From the NCBI GenBank assembly GCA_025093985.1, contig JACAAK010000004.1, positions 1,736,001 to 1,800,000 of the forward strand: a DNA stretch of 64,000 nt, read 5' to 3'. Under the pieces are notes generated by a model that saw only the letters and a program-made list of their open reading frames with translations, had not been told where the DNA came from and ran no database searches. This document shows, piece after piece, positions 12,314 through 25,900 of the stretch. Every line of letters begins with the position of its first letter. The stretch's first letter is position 1. The position numbers were made by a program, and so were the translations under genes. Source of the DNA: Calvatia gigantea. Taxonomy: Eukaryota; Basidiomycota; Agaricomycetes; Agaricales; Lycoperdaceae.

Positions 12314-15300
12314 ATGTTTAACACAACACATCCGTCACCGAATCCAGAACCGGGTACCCCACACTCCGTCGCTCCGGATCCTACATTACCGGACGCGCAG
12401 AGGATGGAATATACCACTATAGAGGCTGTAGAGCAGAAGAGGCAGGGTGAGGGAGAGGCACTGGAATCCCATGAGGTCATCGAGTTGCAGGCTTTCAGCG
12501 AGAAGAAGCCGTGGATAGAAGAGAGGATTGGAGTGAGTGGCTCTGAAAGTGTCTGTTGTAACTTTCTGACCTTCCTCTAGCTCCTGGAAAGGATGCCTCC
12601 TGTGGAGGTGTTTGTGGGACTGGATGCGGTTCGCGCCTCCGCCGAGATCGTTCCCGGTTTGCCGTCCCGTGCCGTCCTCGAGAGTTGGGTAGCAAAACAC
12701 GATACAGTTGACAAGGAACTGGAGGTTTTTGATACAGTGGAATTAGAGAAGTTGAGGAAATTGACGAAAGGTGGCTCTATTTCCACCAACGACCTCGTCA
12801 CACGTTAATCTTCGTGAAGCTGCTACACACAGAAACCTATCCCCGGCGGACACTGACGTTATTGAACTAACACTTACGACCATTTATGCTCTCGATAAAT
12901 TATTACAGCTTCTGCGCGACCGCTCCGAAGCACTGGAACTTCTAGGAACTCGGTTGGAATGGGAAGAACATCGCTCGGCAGCTTGGGTGGAACGCCGTCA
13001 GATTCTCGAGGATTTCGGACAATTCATAACGAAGCGTGGGCGTTGGAATACCTCCATTTACGAAAATCCGACCAGGGAAGAACATCACCTCACTCGACGC
13101 GGCTCCGTCAACTCCTTTGCCTCTGCAAGTTCGGATACGTCGGTACACTCTACCGCATATTCTCGTAGTGCACGTTTTAAGCTGGCGGAGCTTTTATCAC
13201 GCGATGCAGCGCATTTCGGGAGTCGTGTTACGGCCCTCCGTCATGGCAGGATTGCGTCAGCAGGCAAGGCATTAGACAGACTCATAGATCTCAGTAGAAC
13301 ACCCGTACCCGAAGAGCTCTTGGACGAGCAGGACCACCTTGAAGAGAAAGGCATTAACGAATTGGAGCAGATCGGTAAATTTGCTATGACGCTTGTGATG
13401 CAATGGCGAAAGTGAGTACTTCCCACTAGATCACTCTTCAATCATTGGAACCGTTCTTATTATAGGGGTGATGAGATTTATGTTGAAACTATGAAGGATC
13501 AGGCAACCGCTCAGAATCTTCTCGAGGAAATTGAGATCGCCAAACTACACCATCCAACTCAGAGACAGTGCAATTCTTTCATTTCACGCGCGGACGCGCT
13601 GCTGAAGCGATTGTCGGTCAGGGTCAACCCAGTTACCACTCCGCAGTTTTTCCCCTACCCTACCCATCCTCTTTTCTCTGATCAGAAAGATTTCAACACT
13701 CAACTCGCTCAGACGTTGGCTGCAGAAATACAGACTGCGGTTGATCTGGTTAACAAGGTTAATATCTGTGCCAAACAGTATCAAACCATGTACGAGGCCG
13801 TCAAGCGACTCGACGTTGCGCTTGAAGATGCCCTTGACACAAGCGCAAACTGCGAGGCTTACTTGGAGCAAATAGTGACCGGTGTGTCGAGCGGAGATGG
13901 GGACGGCTCTGCTCCTAATCTTAGTTCCGAGCAATGTTTGGATACCGCCCGTCATGCTGTCTTTCTGGCTCTCTGGCCGTCGTTGTCACACGAGATCATG
14001 GATGTTATCCGACATGCCGAGACTGTTCTGCCAGAAACCCAAGTCTCATTAGCCCTCTTTGATACATCGGGTGTCAGGGACCCGGATTATAGGAGCCAGG
14101 CTCTGACGGAGGTTCAACAGTTGGAAGTAGCAAAAGAGAAGCTGGAGAATGCCTACCAGAAGATGTCAATCAAGTTAGATCGTCTTAAGGACGCACGGAA
14201 GGTAGCCTCGAACATCGATGGTATCCAACAGCGGTTTGTGGAACTCCGGCATCAACTGAAGGAAGCCATGGAACACACACGATGGCGGCAGGATACCCTG
14301 GAGGGTGATCTGCCCTTGACTCCTGGCAGTGCTGCCGAGGACACCGGGGAAGATGCTAACCTTCCTCTTCCTGATTTCTCGAATCGCCTGGTGGACATTA
14401 AACAAGGCATCGTGGACGAAATCGAGACTCCCCATACCCTTCTCTCCCAATCCCTCGAGACCCCTCTCAAAGAATATTTTTCACGACAATTTGTGTCACT
14501 GAGAGGTTCGGTTGTGGTGTGCGAAGAGATGATTAATATCCTTGCAACGTTGCAACGGCAGACAGCTGCTATGGTCTCCACTCGGGAAGAATGTCACGTT
14601 CTCCAAGTTCGAATCGAGGATGCAAAGATTCGCTCCAGGGCCATCGCAGAAAACATCTTGGTAGGCATGGTAGTCAATGGTCATGCCACTGACGAAGTTG
14701 CTAAGTTTCATGGAGAGGTGGATCGTTTACAAGCAGCTGTCAAAGCCTTTACGGATGAATTGGCTTCCAAAATCCCATTCGTTACTCGGCATTCCCCATC
14801 GACTCCTCTCAGTACCGGTACTTCCAGACACCGTGCCCTGTCTATCGATCCCGGCGTTCATGAAGCCCAGTTCGATACTATCTCTGTCGACGCTGCAGTT
14901 CGGGCAGACTGTAACTTTTTTGCGATGAAGCTTGCAGGTGAAATGGAGGGTCTACTGAAGTGCAAACATCATTTGGTTCTTGCTCGTTTATCGAAGAACT
15001 TGGACCCCGAACTCGCCAAGGTCATCAGCCAGATACATGACGCTACTCAGGAGCTTAATGGCTGGAAGACAACTAGAGCCCGTCTTGCGAAGGACAGAAA
15101 TTACCTAGAGTCACTCCATGGGCTCCTGAAGATTGTGGAGGAATACTCAACTACAAATCGAAGGAGCCTGGCCCAGCAGTTTTCTCCACTTCGAGAGCTT
15201 TTACGACAGATGGAGACTTCTTCGGTCGCCCTTAATCAATCCATACGTGAAACACTATACATGACTCGTGTGCGTGCTGTGGATGACGCGGAGTTACGGT

Positions 15301-17964
15301 TTACTACCTGGGCAGAAAATCTCGCGTTGTTCAAGAGTGAACTTGACCAAACTATTCGAAACGAGCTTTTCCGCCTTGATGAACTTAAACGAACGGAGGA
15401 GCAACTCCAGAAAGAAGAAACCGAACGACAAAAGGTGGAAGAAGAGGAACGAAGGCGGTTAGAACAAGAGAGGCGTTCGAAGGAGGAGGCTGAACGAGAG
15501 GAAGCGGCAAGGTTGGCCAAAGAGGCCCGCGCACAACAAGAAAAACGGCATTTGGCCGAAATGGAGGCAGAGAGGTTGCGGTTAGAGCAGGAGAGGATGG
15601 ATGCAGAGAGGCGAGCGTTGGCAGAGAAACAGGAGGCAGAAGCGGAACGGTTACGCCTGGAGCAACAGTATAGCGCGACGATAGAAGCACAGCAGCTGCA
15701 GTCCCAAAAGGAGCGGGATGAGCTTGCGTCGAGGCTGAGGCAACTCGAGGAAGAGTTGAGCTCAACCAAGCGGTTACAGCAGAATCAGCAAAAGAGCAAT
15801 GCCGAGCAAACCGCGAAGACAGTGTCGGAGTTAGAGAGACAGAGACGCGATTTAGAGGACCTATTGAAGGAGTACCGTGACAAGTTGGAGACGTTGAAGG
15901 CCCTAGAAAATGAAGTTCAGCAAGTGCAGAGGCAAACCTCGAAGGCTTTGAAGACGCAGGAGATACAAATTATGACTGATTCCGGTCCAGGTGAGTAGAA
16001 ACACTTGCCTTTTCGAACCTACGACCTAACTTCTGGCAGACGTTTTTACCTTTCAGGTATCCCCTGTCACACCTATTCCTCGTACACAAGAAATGCTAGG
16101 ACTGGAGACGCGCATACATACGCTCAGAAGGCGGTTGAGTGCCCTTGGCCTCAAGGATGCAGGCAGCTCGTCCGTCAATCTGCCGACTAAAGATCAAGCA
16201 CAACGCTACAAGCATGAGCTGACGGCCATCTCCAACGAAGATGCAACATTACCGGTCAGTGTCGAGGATGGATCTACCAATGCGGTGCTGCGATCCTTCC
16301 GGGAGGAACTGGAGGCTGCAACAGAAAAGATGCAGGCACTCGAGAAACTGGCCGAGCTGAGCGCTAGCTTCCAAGCATGTGATGCAGCGCTCAGCGACCT
16401 TTTGGAACATATCGATAGCTATCCTGCACCGCCAGCCATGACTATGTCGTCGTTCTCTGCACCTCAGCTAGCCACACCCGAAGATCAATTGTCAGCCCGT
16501 GTCAAATTCACCGAAGATATTATTGGTGCAGCAGAGGAGCTGGCTCGTCCGCTTCTTTCTGATTCTCGGGTAGCTTCGGAGCACTTGAGAATAATGCAAA
16601 CATGGAATGAGCTTTCGGATATGGTGGGCGATCGAATAGGTGGCAAAAAATCACGACCGAGCAGCGCAGTTAGCTCACATGGGAGTTCTGGAAGAAATAG
16701 TGCTACCTCTGTTCGAACAACACACAGTGCTTCGACGAGTCGATCGTCTCACAGCAAGAGAGATTCATACAGCGGTTTGTCAGCTGCCTCCAGACCATCA
16801 CGGCCCCCGCGAGGACGCCTCCTTGCACCACCGCCACAGCCTACACCACCGCAGCGAAGAGTCGTATCAGGCGGGGCTGAATCAACACCACGTGCTTCTA
16901 GTCGAATGTCATCTACATCGACACGTTCGATGTCAGGACCTTTCGGTCAGTCACTGTACCAACCCACATTTTCATCTCGCCAGCGAACGACAAGTCTATC
17001 GTCGTCAACGACTGCTCCTCCCACTCTTGTCAAAAAGACATCAAATAATCCTCTCCGCACACGAGCTCAGGCGAGTCAACAGGACCAAACGCGCTGTTTC
17101 TCCTACTGCGTCGGAAGCATCTTCCACCCGTTCCTCAGTCCGGTCCTTGGCCACATTCTCCCGTGCTTCTCGTCCATCCATAGGAGGAGGAAGCTCCACT
17201 TGGGCCCGCGCGCCTAGAAATTCACTATCAAGTATCCTTCCTTCTCGTTCAGCAACCCCCCAGAAGAAGGACAAGCCACCAGCACGGAAGAAATATGTGC
17301 CTAATCCAAAGAGCAAGCTTGATGTTGCTGTCGGTGACGTCGTAAACAATCTCCCTGTTGGAATTAACGTGGAGGGATTGACGGAGACGTGGAAAGACCA
17401 AAGTGGGAAGTATTGGATCGGAAATCAGGATCCAAAGCTTTGTTTCTGTCGTATCTTGCGTTCGCAAACTGTCATGGTCCGAGTTGGCGGCGGATGGCAG
17501 GAGTTATCCAAGTAAGCTGCTTATGTTCATTGTTTTCGTAGAGGAAAGCTCATCCCTTGTCGCTAAGGTTTATTAAGGATCACTTTGCTGATAGCTTCAG
17601 ACTACTTTCAGAATCTCCGCCCCGTCCAGGTGGCCAGGAAGAAAAGTGGATTAGCTCAGCGACGTTGCTCGACGCCGCAGAAATCACAAACACAAACCCC
17701 CCAATGGTGGGGTCACCCCCACCCGCACCTCCCAGGACACCCGAACCAAAACATTCCTTTGTCCCGACCTTCTCACTCCTGTCACCAACCGGACAAAGCC
17801 CTAGATCTATTGCATCGTCTCCTTCAACGAAGGGTTCGCCACTAACACCACTACAGTTCATCCGTCGTGCTGAACCCGACGCAACATTACTACGCCCAGT
17901 GACGCCAACAAAACAGTCCAGAGCTACTAACACCCAGGCACCTCTCCGTCTCTGGAGACCCTGA
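12314..17964 (+). CDS. Giant coiled-coil protein with GAR (GAS2-related) microtubule-binding domain
   Basis: Exons beginning at 12314, ~12581, ~12821, ~13467 and ~16055 join into a product of roughly 1,780 residues. The N-terminal half is alpha-helical and spectrin-like, with LEWEEHRSAAWVERRQILED and long amphipathic runs. Around 15,380-15,900 a dense Glu/Arg/Gln coiled coil appears (EEERRRLEQERRSKEEAERE). A Ser-rich disordered region (16,650-17,270) leads to the GAR domain: LDVAVGDVVNNLPVGI, WIGNQDPKLCFCRILRS, QTVMVRVGGGWQELSKFI. This is the zinc-binding microtubule module of GAS2, MACF and related spectraplakins. In basidiomycetes such proteins link microtubules to the cortex, possibly in a Kar9-like role; I infer that from architecture. 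The frame shifts by one base near 17,066-17,082, where no intron of suitable size and phase is visible, before entering the GAR domain. The stop is at 17962-17964. Confidence 0.75.
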
Positions 17965-18255
17965 TCTTAGATGTAACAGTTCTACCTAACACCTTTAATT
18001 GCTCTCGTTTTAAATCGCTTTGTTCCCTTGCTGTCTGTTTCATTCTTTTTACACCTTCATTATTCGGACCTTTAAACCTCCTGGAGTGGGTTCTCACAGA
18101 CAGTAACTATATCTTCCTGTATAACAACTCCACGCCTTTCGAATGATAGATGCTATACCATGCATTATTCTTCCTACAAGTGCTAATATACATATTGTCA
18201 TTTGGGCAATCTAGTAAATGTCCTTGAGTGTGGGGTATAGTCGAATATGTTGGTA

Positions 18256-19994
18256 TCAGGTATGACGGTGTCGTTTAGTTGTTCGGCCTCGTGTGGTGTC
18301 CAGGTTGTGCGTGCGTTTCTCGTGCCGTTTGAGAAGATCCTGCCGTGCGAATGCAGAAGTACCGGAAGGGCAGATATCGCAAACGAAAGGCCGAGTACCC
18401 GTGTGGCTGAGTTCGTGTCTCTTGCACTCGTTCTTGCGGAGGAACCTCGCCGGACTGGAGAATTATCAACGGTTTGGGACGAGATAGACTCCAGTAGAAG
18501 GCTCACCAGTGTTTACAGACCCAAGGTCGTTGATCCAAATGACCCCCGACATGAATGACGATATGGTCTCGCCTCCGATTGGACTGGTTGCATCCCACGA
18601 TGTAACAACGATAGTTCTCCGCCAACAGACCTTGCGGAGTTAATTTACCAGCGAAAGAAAGCAGCCACTTCTTGTCGTATGCCTGGGAATGGTTTCGTAA
18701 TCGATATCGTTCGGCCTTGGCCCTAAGCTCGCTTAGTGTAATCCCGCGATGAGCATCCAGGACAGGCGTTCCATAGTTGATAGATAAATCCGAGAGGCCA
18801 TATTTGTTCAACTCCCCTGTGGGGGGCGGCATACTGGGAACATCCGGTGAAGTGAGTCTACGCTTGACAATTGGTCGTTTCGCCGCCCTTGTGAACCCGG
18901 ACCGGGACTTGCGACTCAAGAGGCTTGGCACGAACATGGATTCGTCGCTTGACTTTGAGCTGGATGAAAGACTGGGTTCATAGTCGCTCATCTTCCGGTA
19001 TGGCCTTTTTATTGATTCTGAAAGAGAGCTAAGATTCTGAGCAGTGAGAGGGACCGGGGGTCTGAGGGACATTTGAAGAATGTCGGGCGACGAAGCGGCA
19101 CTGGCAACGGATGACTTCGTTTCGGGCTCTGAACCTTCTGGGTATCTGAGGTTCAAGTCCAGAATTTCTTGTGGGTCTTGCGGAAAGATACGTTTAAAAT
19201 CTGATTGCGGAAGCATGATTTCGGCCGGATTGACACCTAGGGTGGGAGAGTCACGAAGACACCGGAAAGCCGTCTGAAGGTCAGCCGCATTAGATTGTAG
19301 GTCCAAGGGTTGATCCTTGGATCCAGCCTCGGTATGCCCATTATCTTGGAGGTGACCAAGGATGAGTGCCTGGGCGTCGGCAAGAAAATATACCGGACAA
19401 ACCTCCGAGTAAAGCTAATCCTGTAGACAGAGACTCTAGAGTATGGCCAGATGCTCCTAAAGCCCGCCGCAAGACAGATTCCTCATGCTTCTCAACAGGG
19501 CGAGAAACCGGAGGCGCCGATAGAGTAATATGCACTAAAGAGTCTTGCTTCCTTTCGATCACTGGTTCATTACTCATGAGGTCCAGGTATTCCGTTGGAT
19601 AATCCGCGTGGTCGAGCAAAGAAGGCCAAGAGAACACCTCTAGAGTAGTTCCTTCGAGAGCACCATCAGGCTCGAAGATCGCCTTTGTTCGCGTGGGCAA
19701 ACGATGCCGGTACATTACGTCGTGGTCAGAGCCAAGTTTGTGGGCGCCATGCAAACCTTCCTGACATCTCGTACGTTCAGTCACGGGAAATGTGATACCA
19801 AGTCCAGTAGAAGCCGGGGAGAAACCAGGGGTAGGTCCAGGAGACATTTGGAAAGAATTAGACTGAAAACCGTCATTGAGGTCTTGTACACTAGGAGAGC
19901 CGAGTCTGGATTTTGTAGTGCTTGGAGGAGAATAGAACCTAGAATTGAGTGACGCCAGCGTCAAGTTCTTTGCTATCTGTGACCGAGGGAACAT
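18256..19994 (-). CDS. C2H2 zinc-finger protein, putative transcription factor
   Basis: Three exons, starting at the ATG at 19992-19994 (MFPRSQIAKNLTLASLNSRF), give about 530 residues. The first two-thirds are Ser/Pro-rich and disordered, with a nuclear-type basic patch (AAKRPIVKRRLTS). The C-terminal end carries the zinc-finger region: a degenerate first unit with CYIVGCNQSNRRRDHIVIH, then VCKHCPARFLRKNECKRHEL, then FVCDICPSGTSAFARQDLLK followed by RHEKRTH. The middle finger is completed across a GT-AG intron that begins right after VCKH-C, which supports the model. The protein ends in a basic tail (KRHRHT). Finger spacing HTGTRPF is the classic C2H2 linker. Target genes cannot be inferred. 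It is transcribed divergently from the flavoprotein gene, with about 200 bp between starts. Confidence 0.72.
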
Positions 19995-20200
19995 ATCCAA
20001 TAGAAATAGGAAGACTAGGAGACGAGGGACAGTAGGAGATGTGGATGTAGGAGTAGAGAAGATGTTCTGGGGGACGCGATTTAAGACATATCGTGTTTGT
20101 CCCTGCGTGCTCCGAGCGGCGGCGAGCTGCACCCGACAAAAGTGGTCGGATAAAAATAGCCTGGCCGACCAAAAATCCTCCGGTCAAGTTCAAAGGCTCG

Positions 20201-21373
20201 ATGTTAAGAGGCCTCGCACAAAGTCAGGCATCACTTCAACTTTACCGACGCGTTCCTCTTTCTCGCCGGTGCTTGTCTACCCAACAACGACCTCCAAAAT
20301 CCCGGAGGTGGTTCCCCATTGTTGGCGGTCTGTTCGCTGGCCTTGCCTCCCTCTACCTCTTCATCCCAGATCCGTCTCGGAGCGCACCAACATCCTCACG
20401 AAGACCCCTTTCTGCAAAACACTTCACACCCGCAACAGTCATATCTAATGAGACTTCCGGAACCAACACCAAGATTCTCAAACTCAAGGTTCCTCCCCAT
20501 CTCATACCCAAGGGTGGGGATGACCCCATAGGTTTCGAACCCATATGGTCGGTATTTATCAAGGATGATGATATCCAAGTAGAGAGACAGTATACACCAT
20601 TAGAAGGCATAGATAAGGATGGTAATATGGTGTTTTGGATTAAAAGGTATCCGAAGGGAGAAGTTGGGAGGTGGTTGCACTCAAAGCAGCGGGGGGAGTC
20701 TATTGAGCTCCGGGGTCCTTTCAAGACGTGGCCCTGGAAGAAGGGAGAATGGGATGAAGTTATCCTAGTAAGGACTCCATTGCACATTGTGGGTGAAACT
20801 AAATAATGGTAACCTTCAGATTTCTGGTGGCACAGGAATTACTCCATTCTACCAACTTATTCGGAACGTATTTGGGCACACAGAAAGTAGCTCCACGGAG
20901 ACCCGGTTCACGCTAGTACACGGTTCACGAACACCAGAAGAACTGCCACCACCCCATATCCTAGATCCCCTTATAACTTATGCCGAAAATTACCCAGACA
21001 AGTTCAGACTCAAGTTACTCATTGATGAGGACGACGGCTCAAAACCTCCTCTACCAACTCCCCCCTTAGAAGAAGGGCGTCTCACCGATAGACATATGAA
21101 ACAAATTTTGGGAGTACCTGAACCAACTCGATGGGAAAAGTGGTTTGGCAAAAAGGATGCGCGGCCTACGATACCCCCAAAAACCTTATTTTTGGTGTGC
21201 GGTCCCGACCCGTGAGTCGTTTAGTCTGCCTCTGCTCCTCTTAATGCTTACAGAATGTCAACAGAATGATTGCGGCGGTAGCAGGACCATATGGTAGAAA
21301 TTTTTCGCAGGGCCCAACACTAGGTATTTTGGGTAGACTTGGCGTGGCGCCAAAGCAAGTCTACAAACTATGA
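20201..21373 (+). CDS. Mitochondrial FAD/NAD-binding reductase, Cyc2-like
   Basis: Three exons give about 350 residues. The N-terminus MLRGLAQSQASLQLYRRVPL is Arg-rich and lacks acidic residues, as in mitochondrial presequences. A short membrane helix follows (WFPIVGGLFAGLASLYLFI), so the protein is probably anchored in the inner membrane. The FAD-binding barrel shows RQYTPLEG (flavin contact) and ELRGPFKTWPW (phosphate side); the NAD lobe shows ISGGTGITPFYQLIRN and LVCGPDPMIAAVAGP. This is the cytochrome b5 reductase / ferredoxin reductase fold. The closest match I can name is yeast Cyc2, a flavoprotein that supports haem attachment to cytochrome c; an ordinary NADH-cytochrome b5 reductase is the alternative. 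It ends 60 bp from the convergent URA4 gene. Confidence 0.72.
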
Positions 21374-21432
21374 AATTAGTACATTTTAATTTGCTAGAAG
21401 ATACCTTCACTTGTTACGTTGCATACAATACT

Positions 21433-22702
21433 TCAAGGTCGTATAATCTCCCAGTTGAGCCGTTTACCCGCCCAGAATGGAACAAGCTCGTCATTACCCT
21501 GGACATACTTCTCATCTACAAGCTTTCCTCCCTCCACCTTTCTGAGGTGCACGTTTCTACCTTCTTTTGCGGGATGCTTGTAGAATGTCCGACCAAAATC
21601 ACTCACAAAACCGGAAAGCTTGTCAAGGGCACCGAATGAATCGAGAAGGTCGGCAACGAGTGGCAACAAGATCGGCGAGGTGTAAATGCCCGCTGCACAT
21701 GGACGGGTCGGAGTGCTTGTGGATTTAGCATGGGGAGGGTGAGGGGCCGAGTCAGATCCAAGGAAGAAGCGGGGGTGGCCTAATCACCCTAGGTTTAAAA
21801 AACTCCAAGGGCCTCCAAGGAATTTAGCATCACTAGGACACCCACTCACCTTGTTTGATGGTATCTCTCAGAGCTTCCCTGTCGGTAGGATACTTCGCTA
21901 CTGGCTTGCAGAAGTTCCATGATTGGCCCGCCCAATCATCCACGATAAGTGCCAGATGGTGGGCAGTGATTGTGCAGGCTATTGTTGGTCCGCAGGACTT
22001 CACAGCTTCTATCGCAGCCTGGGTTGTCGCATGTTCGAGGACGATGCGCAGCCTTGGGAAGGCAGGCATGCAGCTTGAAGAGGTGAGGAAGGAATTGAAC
22101 CTCCGCATTGAGGACGTGGATGTTCTGTTTTAAATGTGTAAATTCTGTAAAGGAATAACTGGAACTGTAGCCCACGTTCTTAGCGTCAGAAGGCACTTCT
22201 CCGTGCAGGTTGAGCACCATATCGACTTCTTGCATTGCTTCGAAGACGGGATAATAAGCCTCGTAAGATTCGATACCTCCATCAGAGTTGGTTGTTACGC
22301 CCCGAGGATACGATTTGACGCCTTTAGATGTTTTTAATTCTTTCGGAAAGTCTAGCGTACCGTGTTGGCCCTACCGACTATTCCGGCCGCACTCGCTTTC
22401 CGAATCTCTTCGGGAGTGAGGTCAGCCGAAAGATAAAGGGTCATCAAATATTCAACATTTGGATCAATTCGTTCGATATCGGCTTTGTATTTTAAGGCCT
22501 GCTCGGTTGTAGTGATGGGGGGTTTAAGGTTGGGCTGAACGGGACGCGTGAACAATGTCATTGATGTTCTGAACGTGAAACTCACCATAACGTACGCAAG
22601 GTCGAAACCTCCCCTCCGCACATGAGGGGTAATAAGCTCAGAAAAAGGTCCCTGCCTCAAGTGAACATGAAAGTCGGCCGGGGATTTCACAGTGATAGCC
22701 AT
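21433..22702 (-). CDS. URA4: Dihydroorotase, pyrimidine synthesis
   Basis: Dihydroorotase closes carbamoyl-aspartate to dihydroorotate, the third step of UMP synthesis. The start at 22702 (MAITVKSPADFHVHLRQG) carries the metal-binding HxH. Downstream are the carbamylated lysine in GVKSYPRGVTTNSDGG, the metal His in LNLHGEVPSD and LEHATT, ITAHHLALIVDDW, and the catalytic Asp in FLGSDSAPH. The C-terminus RKVEGGKLVDEKYVQGNDEL is also typical. Introns after LAYVM, IVG, SDAKN and in the C-terminal third are GT-AG. Between LFKLH and FPRLRIVLEH (22055-22075) the frame changes by one base with no room for an intron, so as assembled the gene is broken. Everything else looks intact, which favours an assembly indel over a true null in a prototroph. 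Confidence 0.88.
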
Positions 22703-22931
22703 GGTACTCGATAAGTTACTTTGAATACTTGTTGTAGATAAGATTTGTCAAGAGATCGTCAGATCTTCACGAGCACGTGATGTCAACACGCTGATGGTTC
22801 GGAGAAAGTGAACATGAGGCAACCAATTTATTGAACAACTCCAGCCACTCCCATCGAACACACCTGCCAATTGGTATTGACGACAAGACTGGAACTACTT
22901 CAGACATACATCCTTGTCGTCAATTACTACC

Positions 22932-25900
22932 ATGGTTGCCGCTGGCTCCATCACCGTTGCAGGTACGCAACCCCCCTTTCTGATGTTCCGCTCGTGTCTA
23001 GAGAAAGTTGCTCAAGCGCTCATGATCCCACACAGTCCGCGTTCGTCCTCCGACCGCTTGGGAAGCCGCACGCCTGCCTGAACCATGTTACGAGACCTCA
23101 TTTCGCGGCGACGGTGCACTCGCTACACCTGCTAAGGCCGCCAACACTTCAACGCTACGAGACATCGTACAACTTGTTGATGATCGCATTCTATGTTTCG
23201 ACCCAGACGAAAAAGACAAGGCACGGGCTTTTATGGAACGAGGTTTTCTTCCCCCAGGAACAAAGCGATACAAAGACAGGCGGTTCATGTTCGATCGTGT
23301 GTTTGGACATGAGGCCAGACAGACAGATGTATATGAAGCCACTGCTCAGCCACTCTTGTCAGGGTTGCTTGACGGGTACAACGCAACAGTATTCGCATAT
23401 GGTGTAAGGTTCTTTCGAAGTAGGAAAGTTCATAACAAGGCTGAGCATGTGACCCCCAGGCGACTGGCTGCGGTAAAACGCACACCATCAGTGGGACGGA
23501 GGCTGATCCTGGCATCATATACCTAACAATGGCGGATCTGTTTCAACGTATCGATGATCGCAAGGATGAATGGAACGTCGAAGTTTCGGTGACGTTCCTT
23601 GAAATCTACAATGAAGAAATTCGGGACTTGTTGGCGGAACTGGGCTCACATCATCCTCGTGGTGGACTTGCAATAAGAGAGGATAAGACAGTGAAGGTGG
23701 TAGGATTGGTGGAACTGAAACCACGAAATGCTGAAGAAGTCGAACAAATCGTGTTACAAGGAAACTTACGACGAACGCAAAGTCCCACCCATGCTAACGA
23801 GACCAGTTCAAGATCACATGCGGTTCTCCAAGTTCACGTCTCACAATCGCCTCGAACTGCATCAGTAACAGAACAGCGAACCATGGGGACCTTGTCTATA
23901 ATTGATTTGGCGGGCAGTGAGCGTGCAGCAGCTACAACCAACATGGGTCAACGGATGGTCGAAGGTGCCAATATCAACAAATCCCTGCTCGCGCTTGGCA
24001 ACTGCATAAACGCCCTCTGCGAAAGTGGGGGGGCAGTTCGTCATGTACCTTACCGCAACAGTAAATTGACGCGTCTACTCAAGTTTTCTCTGGGAGGAAA
24101 CTGCAAAACCGTCATGATTGTCTGCGTAGCACCGACATCCGCCCACTTCGACGACACACATAACACACTCCTTTATGCCGAACGTGCCACGAAAATTAAG
24201 ACTAAAGTTGTCACCCGCAATGTTGTCAACGTTGACCGCCACGTTGGCAGATATGTAGAGGCTATCAACCGCCTCAATCTCGAGGTCGCAGAGTTGAAGG
24301 AGAAACTTGCTGGGAAGAGGAAGGGTGAAGCCGATATCCAACGACGCAAGGCAACGGAGACGAAGGCCGAGGTTGAGCGGGCACGAGGTGATATCCAGGT
24401 CAAGGTGGAGCAGACGAAGAACTCGATTGTTGACGGTGCCACTTGCTCTGGCAAGTTGTCAGTAGCCAAGACCAAGCTGGCAGCAATACGCAAGCGTCTC
24501 GCACAACTCGTATCATCAGACTCGGCGTCTGGAGATGTTGAAGCAGAACGGGGACTATTACAGGCTATGGCAGAAATAGAAGAGGATGCAATCAAGCCCA
24601 ACTCTGTTCTTAACATCCGACTTCAGCGGTCGTCAAACTCCAGTGCGATGTTTGACGCTACGATGAAAGCCGTGTCCGAACGCAAGTCCGAGAAACTGGA
24701 TGAACCGAGCGTGGAAATTGTCAAGCTCGAAACATTGCTCCGACGCGCCGAGATGGAGAAGTTGAAAGCGGAGAGGGAGCGAGACGCTTTAAAAGAGTCA
24801 ATGGAGGGCATGGCTGAGGCGATCGTGAAGTTGGTGGGTATATTGGGACGATGCAATGTGGTGATAGGCGATGCGGCCAATGCGTTGAAGGGGGATGACA
24901 ACGACGACATAGATCCGGGGGTGGTGAAGAAGCTTGGTGGGCTGTTCCAGAATGTGAGACAGACAAATGATGGGATCTTTAAAGATTTATTAGGGCATTC
25001 GACGGAGTCGTATACCCTCGCAGATACCACTGCACTTCACGCCGCTGTGGACCATTTCCAGATTCACCAATCCTCGTTCACCAAACGCTCAAGCTCGGGA
25101 CCTGGGGCGCTCGAAGTGACCGAAAAACGAAGTTCAAGAAGGTCGTCTGCATACGGTGCAGGTGTAGATCAACCACATTCACCGCGCCGCTCTCATCGCA
25201 CTCCACGTAAATCCCTACGTTCAAGCCTCTCCGCGCAGCCATATCGGAGAATCTCGGATAAAGAACGCAAGGGCCTTAAGGTCAGCAAAAATGTGCAGTG
25301 GCGAGACGAAGCCGGAGGAGACCTTGTAGAAGAAGAGGTCAGAAGTCAACCACCGCCAGCAGTTGTTGTCAGTGTCGTCCCAGCAAGTCCAAGCGTCGGT
25401 AACAGCTCGACGATGTCCAAGTCCAATCCCCAAGACGATCTCTCATTATTGCCTCCCCGGTGTCCGTCAGCCATGGGCTCAGAAAGCGAGTGGGAAGACG
25501 AAACCGAGAAAACCGACGATAGTTTCAACATCTCTTTCTTCTCCACGTCTCTTTCTGCGTCAACACGTGACACAAAGCCATCGTTTGACCCCGTGCCCGG
25601 GGCTCCCAGCTCCAGCTCCAGCACCCGTACACTTGGTACAAAACGTTCACGGCCAAGCCGTTTGGATCCCGGCTTCCTTAAATCGCGGAGCAAGTGCTCA
25701 GGACTGGCAAGTCTGGCGGAAGGTGACGAAAGCGACGCAGCTGCCGAACGGCGAAACGGCCCTCTCTCGAATATGGACTGGAATGCATTAGAGGAGCTGG
25801 ACCCATTGCACGTACCGAAAGGCCACCAACGCAATGATCCTGCGAGCCCCACACGCCGAGCACCATCATCGCCGAGTAAGAGCCACCTTTCGTCTTCTGT

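Noticed and set aside
15236..15769. A Ser/Cys-rich minus-strand frame of 177 codons.
   Set aside because: It is the complement of the Glu/Arg/Gln-rich coiled coil of the giant GAR protein, which forces Ser/Leu/Cys codons on the other strand.
20529..20545. GGTTTCGAACCC, resembling a tRNA T-loop.
   Set aside because: It lies inside the coding sequence of the Cyc2-like reductase (IGFEPIWS) and no acceptor, D-arm or anticodon arm surrounds it.
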